Under the pieces are notes generated by a model, which did not search any database, had not been told where the DNA came from, and saw only the letters and a list, made by a program, of their open reading frames with translations. From the NCBI RefSeq assembly GCF_003015185.1, contig NZ_CP027860.1, positions 744,001 through 808,000 of the forward strand: a stretch of 64,000 nt of DNA, read 5' to 3'. Both the position numbers and the translations under genes were made by a program. This document shows, in pieces, positions 7,685 to 15,143 of this stretch (the stretch's first letter is position 1; each line of letters begins with the position of its first letter). This stretch comes from Ahniella affigens. Its GTDB lineage: Bacteria; Pseudomonadota; Gammaproteobacteria; Xanthomonadales; Ahniellaceae.

Positions 7685-9055
7685 ATGAGTACCTATGAAA
7701 CTGTAAACGCCAAGCTGCATGCGCTTGGCGGCATGGACATTCTGTCCAGAAACGAAGTCGGTCGCCTGCGCGACGCATCCGGCAATCTGCTGGCCCTGCT
7801 GAAGCGCTGCGCGCTGGCCGTGCTGACGAGTGGTGTTGAGTCCGATGACCCGCGGGCGGCGGCCGAGCGCTATCCGGATTTCGAAATCCGGATCGAACAG
7901 CAAGATCGCGGCCTGAAGCTCGATCTGATCAACGCGCCGGCGCAGGCGTTTGTCGATGGCCAGATCATCAAGGGCATCCACGAACTGCTGTTTGCGGTGG
8001 TTCGCGATATCGCCTATGTCGCTTCCGACGTGCAGAGTGGCCGGTTTGATCTGACGGAGTCGAATGGCATCACGAATGCCGTGTTCGAAATTCTGCGCAA
8101 TGCGCGCATCCTGAAGCCGAAACTGGATCCCAATCTGGTGGTGTGCTGGGGCGGTCACTCGATTGCCCGGCATGAGTACAGCTACACGAAGACCGTGGGT
8201 TACCAGTTCGGATTGCGCGGTTTCGATATCTGTACGGGCTGCGGCCCAGGCGCGATGAAGGGGCCGATGAAGGGCGCCACGATCGGCCATGCGAAACAGC
8301 GTATTAAGAACTCGCGTTATATTGGCATTACCGAGCCGGGGATCATTGCGGCTGAGTCACCGAACCCGATCGTCAATCACCTCGTCATCATGCCGGACAT
8401 CGAGAAGCGCCTGGAGGCGTTTGTTCGCTGTGCGCATGGCATCGTGGTGTTCCCAGGCGGCGTCGGAACGGCTGAGGAAATCCTCTACCTGCTCGGCATT
8501 CTGCTGCACGAGGAAAACCGGGAAGAGCCGTTGCCAATGGTGCTGACTGGCCCGACGGAATCGAAGGCCTACTTCGAACAGATCGATGCCTTTCTGAAGC
8601 TCTGTCTCGGTGAGACCGCCGCCTCGCGCTATCACATCATCGTCAACGATCCGGCCATGGTGGCCAAGCGCGTGGACCAGGGTATCCAGAAAGTCCGGCA
8701 CCACCGCATCACCGGTCGCGACGCGTTCTTCTACAACTGGTCGTTGAAAATCGACGAGAGCCTGCAGCGCCCGTTTGCGCCAACGCATGAGAACATGCGT
8801 AGTCTGCGCATTCATCGCGATCTGCCAAAGCACGAACTCGCGTCGGAACTGCGCCGCCTGTTCTCCGGCATCGTTGCTGGCAACGTCAAAGAAGAAGGGA
8901 TTCGGGCGATCGAGAAATACGGCCCGTTCGAGATCCAAGGCGAGCCTGAAATCATGCAAGCGCTGGATGCACTGCTCGCATCGTTCGTGGCGCAGCATCG
9001 CATGAAGTTGCCAGGCGGTAGCGCGTATCAACCCTGCTATCGGCTGATCAAGTAA
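7685..9055 (+). CDS. ppnN: Pyrimidine/purine nucleotide 5'-monophosphate nucleosidase (LOG family)
   Basis: The product is 456 aa, the full length of PpnN (YgdH). PpnN hydrolyses nucleoside monophosphates to base and ribose 5-phosphate and, in Escherichia coli, is activated by (p)ppGpp. The N-terminal extension, the central Rossmann-like LOG domain and the C-terminal region are all present. The LOG signature PGGVGTAEEILYLLG and the CGPGAMKGPMKGA substrate loop are intact. The stop codon overlaps the pilD start (TAATG at 9053-9057), so translation is probably coupled. The plain cytokinin-activating LOG proteins are about half this length, which argues for PpnN. Confidence 0.95.
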   Translation: MSTYETVNAKLHALGGMDILSRNEVGRLRDASGNLLALLKRCALAVLTSGVESDDPRAAAERYPDFEIRIEQQDRGLKLDLINAPAQAFVDGQIIKGIHELLFAVVRDIAYVASDVQSGRFDLTESNGITNAVFEILRNARILKPKLDPNLVVCWGGHSIARHEYSYTKTVGYQFGLRGFDICTGCGPGAMKGPMKGATIGHAKQRIKNSRYIGITEPGIIAAESPNPIVNHLVIMPDIEKRLEAFVRCAHGIVVFPGGVGTAEEILYLLGILLHEENREEPLPMVLTGPTESKAYFEQIDAFLKLCLGETAASRYHIIVNDPAMVAKRVDQGIQKVRHHRITGRDAFFYNWSLKIDESLQRPFAPTHENMRSLRIHRDLPKHELASELRRLFSGIVAGNVKEEGIRAIEKYGPFEIQGEPEIMQALDALLASFVAQHRMKLPGGSAYQPCYRLIK

Positions 9056-9921
9056 TGGAAACGCTCGCCTACCTCGCCAACCCGTGGGTCGCGTTCGTTT
9101 TCGGCCTACTGGTCGGCAGTTTCCTGAACGTCGTGATCTTGCGCACGCCACCGATCCTCGAATGGACGTGGCGGCGCAACGCCCGCGAAATTCTGGAGTT
9201 GCCGGAGTCGGACGAGAAGCGTCCGGTTGGCCTGGTCATGGACCGTTCGCATTGCCCGAAGTGTGGGCACAACATCCGTTGGTACGAGAACATTCCGTTG
9301 TTCTCGTGGCTCGGTCTGCGCGGCAAGTGTTCATCGTGCAAGACACCGATCTCGAAGCAGTATCCGATCGTCGAGCTGATCACGGGTCTGGCCACCGCCT
9401 ATGTGGCCTACCGGTTTGGACCGACTGCGGCGGGGGCGATTGTGTTGGTTTTTACCTGGGTCCTGATCGCCGCTTCGGTGATCGACTTCAATACGACCTT
9501 GTTGCCCGACGAGTTCACGCTGCCGCTGATGTGGCTTGGTTTGCTCGCGTCACTGGGTGACGTATTCGTGTCGCCGCATCAGGCCATCATCGGTGCTGCG
9601 GTCGGGTACTTGTCGTTATGGAGCATTTTCTGGTCGTTCAAATTGCTGACCGGCAAGGAAGGGATGGGCTATGGCGACTTCAAACTGCTCGCGGCGTTGG
9701 GTGCGTTCTGCGGCGTCAAGGGCCTGCTGCCCATCGTCTTGCTGTCGTCGCTGTTTGGCGCGGTGATTGGCAGCTTGTTCCTGTTTCTCAGCAAGAAGGG
9801 CCGCAATACGCAGATTCCGTTTGGCCCCTATCTCGCCGCAGCAGGCTGGACGCAATTCATGTTTGGCCCTGAATTGTTAGTCTGGGCCAGCACCCACCTC
9901 GGCCTGAAACTGTTGCCTTGA
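9055..9921 (+). CDS. pilD: Prepilin leader peptidase / N-methyltransferase
   Basis: The product is 288 aa, the normal length for PilD. It cleaves type IV prepilins and type II pseudopilins after the conserved Gly and methylates the new N-terminus. The N-terminal segment (FGLLVGSFLNVVILRTP) is followed by a cytoplasmic zinc-binding region with CPKC and CSSC pairs, then membrane helices with the two catalytic aspartates, in VIDFNTTLLPDEF and the GxGD-type GYGDFK. A substrate-type gene lies at the left edge of this window. Unusually, pilB and pilC are not adjacent; the neighbours are ppnN and coaE, and pilD-coaE adjacency is common in gammaproteobacteria. Confidence 0.96.
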   Translation: METLAYLANPWVAFVFGLLVGSFLNVVILRTPPILEWTWRRNAREILELPESDEKRPVGLVMDRSHCPKCGHNIRWYENIPLFSWLGLRGKCSSCKTPISKQYPIVELITGLATAYVAYRFGPTAAGAIVLVFTWVLIAASVIDFNTTLLPDEFTLPLMWLGLLASLGDVFVSPHQAIIGAAVGYLSLWSIFWSFKLLTGKEGMGYGDFKLLAALGAFCGVKGLLPIVLLSSLFGAVIGSLFLFLSKKGRNTQIPFGPYLAAAGWTQFMFGPELLVWASTHLGLKLLP

Positions 9922-10532
9922 TGAAGGCCTTTGCGATCACCGGTGGTATTGCCTCCGGCAAGTCCGCCGCCTGTGCGCGTTTTGCCGAGCTCGGTGCCGA
10001 AGTGATCGATGCTGATCAGGTGTCGCGCGATCTGGTGCAGCCGGGTACCGAAGGGCTCGCCGAGGTTGTTGCAACGTTCGGTACCGAAATGCTGAATGCC
10101 GATGGCAGCTTGGATCGACGCAAGATGCGTGCGCATGTCTTTGCGAACCTAACCGCCCGCAAACAGTTGGAGGCCATATTGCACCCGAAGGTCCGGCTGG
10201 AACTTCGTCGCCGTGCCGGGCTCAGTGTGGCGCCGTATGTGCTGCTGGCCATTCCGCTGCTCGTGGAGGCCGGCCACTACGATTGGGTGTCTGGGATCAT
10301 TGTCGTCGATGTGAGCGTCGAAACGCAGATTGCGCGTCTGATCCAGCGCGATCACGTTGACGACGCGCTGGCGCGGCAGATGCTCGCGGCGCAAGTCAGC
10401 CGCGACGCACGCTTGGCCATTGCGACCTGGGTGCTGGACAACAACGACACTTTGGCGGCGCTCCATCAGCAAGTCGACGCGTTGCATCAGGTGTTGCTCG
10501 CACTGGATTCGGCGCCTGAAAACGCCTCGTGA
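9921..10532 (+). CDS. coaE: Dephospho-CoA kinase
   Basis: The product is 203 aa. It catalyses the last step of coenzyme A synthesis, ATP-dependent 3'-phosphorylation of dephospho-CoA. The P-loop GGIASGKS is at the N-terminus, followed by the DADQVSRDL substrate motif and the LID-like region around RDHVDDALARQML. The start overlaps the pilD stop as ATGA (TGA 9919-9921, ATG 9921); a TTG one codon earlier is possible but less likely. The C-terminal part is slightly divergent but full length. It is the last gene of the forward run starting at 6632. Confidence 0.95.
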   Translation: MKAFAITGGIASGKSAACARFAELGAEVIDADQVSRDLVQPGTEGLAEVVATFGTEMLNADGSLDRRKMRAHVFANLTARKQLEAILHPKVRLELRRRAGLSVAPYVLLAIPLLVEAGHYDWVSGIIVVDVSVETQIARLIQRDHVDDALARQMLAAQVSRDARLAIATWVLDNNDTLAALHQQVDALHQVLLALDSAPENAS

Positions 10533-10795
10533 CGCATCTTGATCTGGATTAACCGCAGGCCACCGGAGGCCGACTTTGCGGCGAGTTTTAGTCAGCCGAT
10601 CCCGGACGTTCAGCTCTGAACTCGTTCAGAGGCTCCCCAGTTGTGTTCTGGAAGTAGCTTGAAGGAAATTGGGAAGTATCTCGAGTCTGGGCACGGCGCG
10701 AGGCGGAGACGCAGAGGATTCTACGGCCAAGACCCGCTTTGCTGCATCGAGCAAAAAGACGAGAACATTCCGAGAATTATTTGCGGAACACGACC

Positions 10796-12121
10796 CTAGC
10801 GCCCGCCGGCACGAGCCCGATGCATGGCAAACGCGGCGCGGCATTCCCGCCACCAGTGTTGCATGAACGATCGCACGAGACCGCGCCTTGGTTCCACCGG
10901 TAGATCGGCGGCCTGGCGAAAGATCTGGTGATACGTCCAGCCGACTGCGCCGATGACATTCAGTACCCGCCCCAACAGGAACGGGCTCGTTGGCGACAGC
11001 AGACCACGCGGACGGATGTACTGCTGGCGTTCGGGCGCAGGCAATGCTTCCTGCTGATGCTGCAGAAGTTGCCGCACCGACAAGGGGTCGGTGAGATACG
11101 GTCGGGCGATACCAATCAGATCGCAGGCTTGGTCCGCCAGCGCGCCGTCCATGCCCGCGCGGGTTCGAAAGCCGCCCGTGACCATGAGTGGCATGCGTGC
11201 GATCTTGCGAACGTCTTCGGCGTAGCTCAGGAAATAGGCTTCGCGTTGCCGAGTGCTCGCCCGAACCGAGACTTCGCTGTCGGGCTTGCCCGCAAAACCG
11301 AGCAATTGTGGTTGCTCGTAGGTGCCGCCCGATAGTTCCAGCGCATCGATACCGGCCGCATTCAACAACGCGACGACCTGCAGACAATCGGCTTGCGTGA
11401 AGCCACCCTTGCGGAAATCGTCCGAATTCAGTTTGACCGTCACGGCGAAATCGTTGCCGACACGCGCGCGCACGGCCTCAATGGTTTCCAGCAGACAACG
11501 GGCGCGCGCTTCGATCGTACCGCCGTACGGTGGTTCGCGACGATTGGTCCACGGCGACAGCAGACTGCTGAGCAAGTATCCGTGTGCACTGTGAATCTGC
11601 ACGCCGGTAAAGCCGGCGTCGCGCGCCACGTCGGCCGCAAACGCAAAGCGTTCGGGCAGTTCGGCGATCTCGGCATCGCGCAGCGCCCGAGGTTTGGCGT
11701 AGAGACCGAGCAAGCCAACGGAGACGGGCGAGGGCGCCAGGGGCCGCCCAGTCACGTAGCGGGGGGATTGTCGCCCCGCATGCGACAGTTGCATCCACAC
11801 CTCGCCGCCTTCCGACTTGGCGGCTGAAGCCCATGTCTGCAGCGCTGCCCGTGCTTCCGGGCCAAACGTATGCGCCTGCTGGCGATCGATCACGACATTG
11901 CCCGGGCGCTCAAGCACCTGGTAGTCGATCATCACATTGCCGGTGATCTGCACCGCGGCACCCGCCTTGGCCCAAGTGCGATACAAGCTGGCGTGGCCGG
12001 ACGTGGCCAAATTGCGGGCATCAGCCACGCCTTCGGTCATGGCCGCTTTAACTAATCGATTGGACAGGCGCTGTCCGCACGGCAATACGAACGGATCTTC
12101 AATATGCGGCAAATCAGTCAT
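10796..12121 (-). CDS. NADH:flavin oxidoreductase, Old Yellow Enzyme family
   Basis: The product is 441 aa from ATG 12121. A GTG at 12157 would add 12 residues, and neither start has a strong ribosome-binding site. It is an FMN TIM barrel with family motifs: MQLSHAGRQSP, then GVQIHSAHGYLLSSLLSP with the usual TNRR and YGG, and VKLNSDDF followed by GIDALELSGG. No iron-sulfur cluster domain follows the barrel, unlike 2,4-dienoyl-CoA reductase. The C-terminal ~60 residues after the barrel are hydrophobic and basic, of unclear role. Such enzymes reduce activated alkenes with NAD(P)H, but the substrate is unknown here. It lies 42 bp downstream of the cytochrome operon and is probably co-transcribed with it. 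Confidence 0.85.
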   Translation of the reverse strand: MTDLPHIEDPFVLPCGQRLSNRLVKAAMTEGVADARNLATSGHASLYRTWAKAGAAVQITGNVMIDYQVLERPGNVVIDRQQAHTFGPEARAALQTWASAAKSEGGEVWMQLSHAGRQSPRYVTGRPLAPSPVSVGLLGLYAKPRALRDAEIAELPERFAFAADVARDAGFTGVQIHSAHGYLLSSLLSPWTNRREPPYGGTIEARARCLLETIEAVRARVGNDFAVTVKLNSDDFRKGGFTQADCLQVVALLNAAGIDALELSGGTYEQPQLLGFAGKPDSEVSVRASTRQREAYFLSYAEDVRKIARMPLMVTGGFRTRAGMDGALADQACDLIGIARPYLTDPLSVRQLLQHQQEALPAPERQQYIRPRGLLSPTSPFLLGRVLNVIGAVGWTYHQIFRQAADLPVEPRRGLVRSFMQHWWRECRAAFAMHRARAGGR

Positions 12122-12163
12122 GGGGGGCGACGAAACAGGGGTTGCGCGTCGCCCCACGCGTGC

Positions 12164-13471
12164 TCAGGACGAACAGGCGGGCAGTGACGACGCAAGATGC
12201 TGGAGCGTTGCATCGACCTTGGCGGCGCGCAAGGCTTCATCCGCCGATTCGGTGGGGTCATTCGCCTGATACAGCGCATCCACGTCTGCTTGAACGCTGA
12301 TCAGGTGCTCTGGATCGACCACCAGCGACGCGTTGGGCCCGATCAGCATGCTCGCCAGTGTCATCGTGTAGGCCTCGGCTGACGGTCTCGGCAGAGGCTG
12401 CTGACGTTTTGCTTCGTCGAGCAATGCACGGAGAAGACAAGCCGGCTCGGTGTTTGCCACGAGCTTGCCGGCGCTGACGGCGGTGCGGGTTTCGGTGATC
12501 AGTCGCTGTCCTTCAGCCACCAATGCGGTCGTGTCGCCGCGATTGGCCATGGCCTGATTGAGATCGCGCTCATAAGTGTGCCAGCGCGACGCGAGCGCCG
12601 GATCCGCCGGCTTCAAGGCGGCGCCGATCAGGATCATGCTGGCGCTGTCCAGGCTGACACTGCCGGGTGGCAGGCCAAGACTTTGGCGAACCAGGCTCGA
12701 CTTGGCATGCAGGCTGCGGTGACAGCTGTGGCAGTCGAACAACGAGAGCTCGGGAAACAGGCCTCGATGGGCGCTGGGATCAGCGAGTCGCGTCAGCAGC
12801 GATTCGGTGTTGGCGAGTTGCCCGGCAAACCACATCGTTGATCGATCGGGAATCGGTTTGCGTCGGCGATAGTCGCGATCTTCAATCGCATGATACGGCC
12901 AGGCGCCGCTCCAGCTATGCATTTCAAATCGGAGACGCGGATGGCCGGCGGCATACATGATGTGCGAGAGCCGCCGCGTTGCATCGCCGACATGGCAACT
13001 GGCACAGAGCGTTGCCCGGGCTTCGGCATTCGTGGTGGGGTACATGCCGGCGGCCAGATTGCCCGCATGGGTAGAGCGTGTGCCGACATGCGTCGCCAGG
13101 AACGCCTTGCCCGGGCCATGGCACGTTTCGCAGCCGATCGCGGTGGCATCGCCCGATTCGGATTTCTCGGCGATCTGACGGCCTTCATGGCACGTCAGGC
13201 AGGCGGGTTCATGGCTGGGCTCGGCCAGGCCGAGTTGATTCGTGATGGCGCGGGCGGCGTCAGACTGCAAGGTCTCTAAGCTGCGGGCATGCGGATCGCG
13301 GGTTTGCCACAGCCAGAACTCGCGCATGGTCACCGTGGCATTGCGCCAAGGCTTCGGCGAATCGTGGCACGTGCTGGAACCGCAGGTGGCAGTGCCCAGA
13401 AAAGGCGCATGCTGGTCTTGCGGCACGGATGTTTGGGACAAGCTGAGGGTCAGAAGCAGGGCAGGGAGCAT
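12164..13471 (-). CDS. Multihaem cytochrome c (four CxxCH plus one CX4CH), c554-like
   Basis: The product is 435 aa with an N-terminal hydrophobic segment consistent with a signal peptide. Haem attachment motifs are CX4CH at residues 30-36 (CGSSTCH) and CxxCH at 91-95, 114-118, 156-160 and 247-251. The region HIMYAAGHPRLRFEMHSW supplies additional His that could be distal ligands. This pattern resembles cytochrome c554-like proteins. The C-terminal ~180 residues have no haem motif and look helical. The start lies 7 bp after the stop of the outer-membrane barrel gene, in the same operon as the five-haem cytochrome at 15140-16915. It is predicted periplasmic and may carry electrons to or from the barrel complex. 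The CX4CH form is rarer than CxxCH but known in cytochrome c3-type proteins. Confidence 0.85.
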   Translation of the reverse strand: MLPALLLTLSLSQTSVPQDQHAPFLGTATCGSSTCHDSPKPWRNATVTMREFWLWQTRDPHARSLETLQSDAARAITNQLGLAEPSHEPACLTCHEGRQIAEKSESGDATAIGCETCHGPGKAFLATHVGTRSTHAGNLAAGMYPTTNAEARATLCASCHVGDATRRLSHIMYAAGHPRLRFEMHSWSGAWPYHAIEDRDYRRRKPIPDRSTMWFAGQLANTESLLTRLADPSAHRGLFPELSLFDCHSCHRSLHAKSSLVRQSLGLPPGSVSLDSASMILIGAALKPADPALASRWHTYERDLNQAMANRGDTTALVAEGQRLITETRTAVSAGKLVANTEPACLLRALLDEAKRQQPLPRPSAEAYTMTLASMLIGPNASLVVDPEHLISVQADVDALYQANDPTESADEALRAAKVDATLQHLASSLPACSS

Positions 13472-13478
13472 GGGCGCC

Positions 13479-15143
13479 TCAGAATTTCAGTCGCAGTTCA
13501 ATGCGGATGCCGTCGAAGTCTTCGGCGTTCCGGCGCCAGCCTTTGATGGCGTCCGCGCGCAAAATCCATTGCTTGCTCAAGGGTCGCTGATAGCGCACCG
13601 ATAACGCCGTCTGGCGGCGGCGATCCGCCCCAGGTAGCGCATCATCGTCGTCGCGATGCTGATCGGTGAACGCCAACTCGCCCACAAGCTGCTGATCGAG
13701 CTTGAACAGATACTGGAGCCCGACTGCGGCGCCGGCGGTGTTCCGCGCGCGGTCGTCCAGCAATGGAAATCCGGTCAGTCCGTCGGTCTCAAAACCGATG
13801 CCGATATTCTTCAGCGGGCCGCCAGCGCCGGGATCGCGCGCCAGCGATTGCACGGTGCCGTGCGCGTAGAAGAAGTTCGCGTAAGGCACGTACGTGTAGG
13901 GCTTGCTCGTGATCCACGAGTTTTCGGCGACAACCATGTAGCCGTCGGCAGTTTTGGGTCGACCGGCGCCCGGGTCCTGGCCGACGTTTGCCATAAACCG
14001 GATGCTATTGGACAACTTGCCGGCGTAGCGCTTCGTATAGGCCGCCGTCAGGTTGTGATAGCTGTAATCACCATCGCGCTTTTCCTTGTCGTGCACATAG
14101 CCGTAGCCGGTTTCGATATAGGCGCCGTGACGTTCGAAAAAGCCCGTCACGCCGGCCACCGCGCCTTGATGCTGTGCCAGGCGACCGTTGCCTTGGATCA
14201 ACGCTGGCGAGTTGACGTCGTCGAAGCCGGCAAACACCGTGATGTCGTAGTTCGAAATATCGAATTTGGCGTTGTTCCGCGCCGTGATCGATGCCGCGCC
14301 GCCAACGATCGCGTCGTCCATCCAGAAGCCATTCTGAAAGAACAATGGCATCAATCCGACGGCAACTGGCAGATCCCATTTGGTGTAGCGATCCTGCCAG
14401 CCGGAGACCAGCGCGCCCAGGTCGCCCTCGAAGAAGGCGGAACGTGCGATGCTGTTGGCCAGCAATTCAGAGTTCTGATTGCGGATCTGCCGTTGATTGC
14501 CGCCAAACTCGTGTCGGGTAAAACGCCCGTCGCGATCAAACGGACGCAGCAACACATGGAAGCGTTCGGTCGCCGTGAAGCGATAGTCGAGATCGAGATT
14601 TAGTCGGGTCGCGATCTGATCGGTGCTGATCGCGCCATTGTCATTGCTCGCAACCGCCGTGCGCCAATCGCCGTACATCAGAAACTGATGCCGCGTTGGA
14701 TTCTTTTCACCGAGGCCATCGCCGTCCTGACCCAATGGGCCGGCCTGATACATCTTGTAGCCCCATTCCAGCCACGGGCGTGGCCCAATGACTGCTTTCT
14801 TGCCGCCATAGATGGCCAGTTGTGCCTCAGCGTCGTAGGGCTTGTCGACGTAGCTCGGGTCGGGACCGAACAGGGTTCGGTCATACGGCGCCACGGTTGC
14901 CGAGTCGGACATCTTCGGCACCGGCCGTTCGTGCTGATGACCTTGGGGTGGCCGCTCCGGAATCTCTGCCGGATGGGCGGGTGGCCGCAACAAGTGGGCG
15001 TCGTTGCTCAGGTCAGGAACGTCGGGCAGCGCAGTAGCGGCTTCGTCGGTCGGGTCGACCTCACTGGCGCACACCAAACCCGCGTTGAGCAGCAGGGCGC
15101 TGGCGATGAACAGAGACAGCGGCGAGCGGGACAGGCGGATCAT
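13479..15143 (-). CDS. Outer-membrane beta-barrel (porin-like) protein of the cytochrome operon
   Basis: The product is 554 aa. ATG 15143 overlaps the stop of the upstream cytochrome gene (ATGA), indicating translational coupling. A signal peptide (MIRLSRSPLSLFIASALLLN, then cleavage near CAS) is followed by a proline- and His-containing linker and ~450 residues of alternating polar/aromatic strands (for example YIETGYGYVHD, NSIRFMANVG). It ends in IRIELRLKF with a terminal Phe, the usual signal for outer-membrane barrel insertion. I do not recognise a named family. Its position between two multihaem cytochrome genes suggests the porin part of a porin-cytochrome conduit, as MtrB is for MtrCAB; this is inference from context. 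No N-terminal CxxC like that of MtrB was seen. Confidence 0.75.
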   Translation of the reverse strand: MIRLSRSPLSLFIASALLLNAGLVCASEVDPTDEAATALPDVPDLSNDAHLLRPPAHPAEIPERPPQGHQHERPVPKMSDSATVAPYDRTLFGPDPSYVDKPYDAEAQLAIYGGKKAVIGPRPWLEWGYKMYQAGPLGQDGDGLGEKNPTRHQFLMYGDWRTAVASNDNGAISTDQIATRLNLDLDYRFTATERFHVLLRPFDRDGRFTRHEFGGNQRQIRNQNSELLANSIARSAFFEGDLGALVSGWQDRYTKWDLPVAVGLMPLFFQNGFWMDDAIVGGAASITARNNAKFDISNYDITVFAGFDDVNSPALIQGNGRLAQHQGAVAGVTGFFERHGAYIETGYGYVHDKEKRDGDYSYHNLTAAYTKRYAGKLSNSIRFMANVGQDPGAGRPKTADGYMVVAENSWITSKPYTYVPYANFFYAHGTVQSLARDPGAGGPLKNIGIGFETDGLTGFPLLDDRARNTAGAAVGLQYLFKLDQQLVGELAFTDQHRDDDDALPGADRRRQTALSVRYQRPLSKQWILRADAIKGWRRNAEDFDGIRIELRLKF

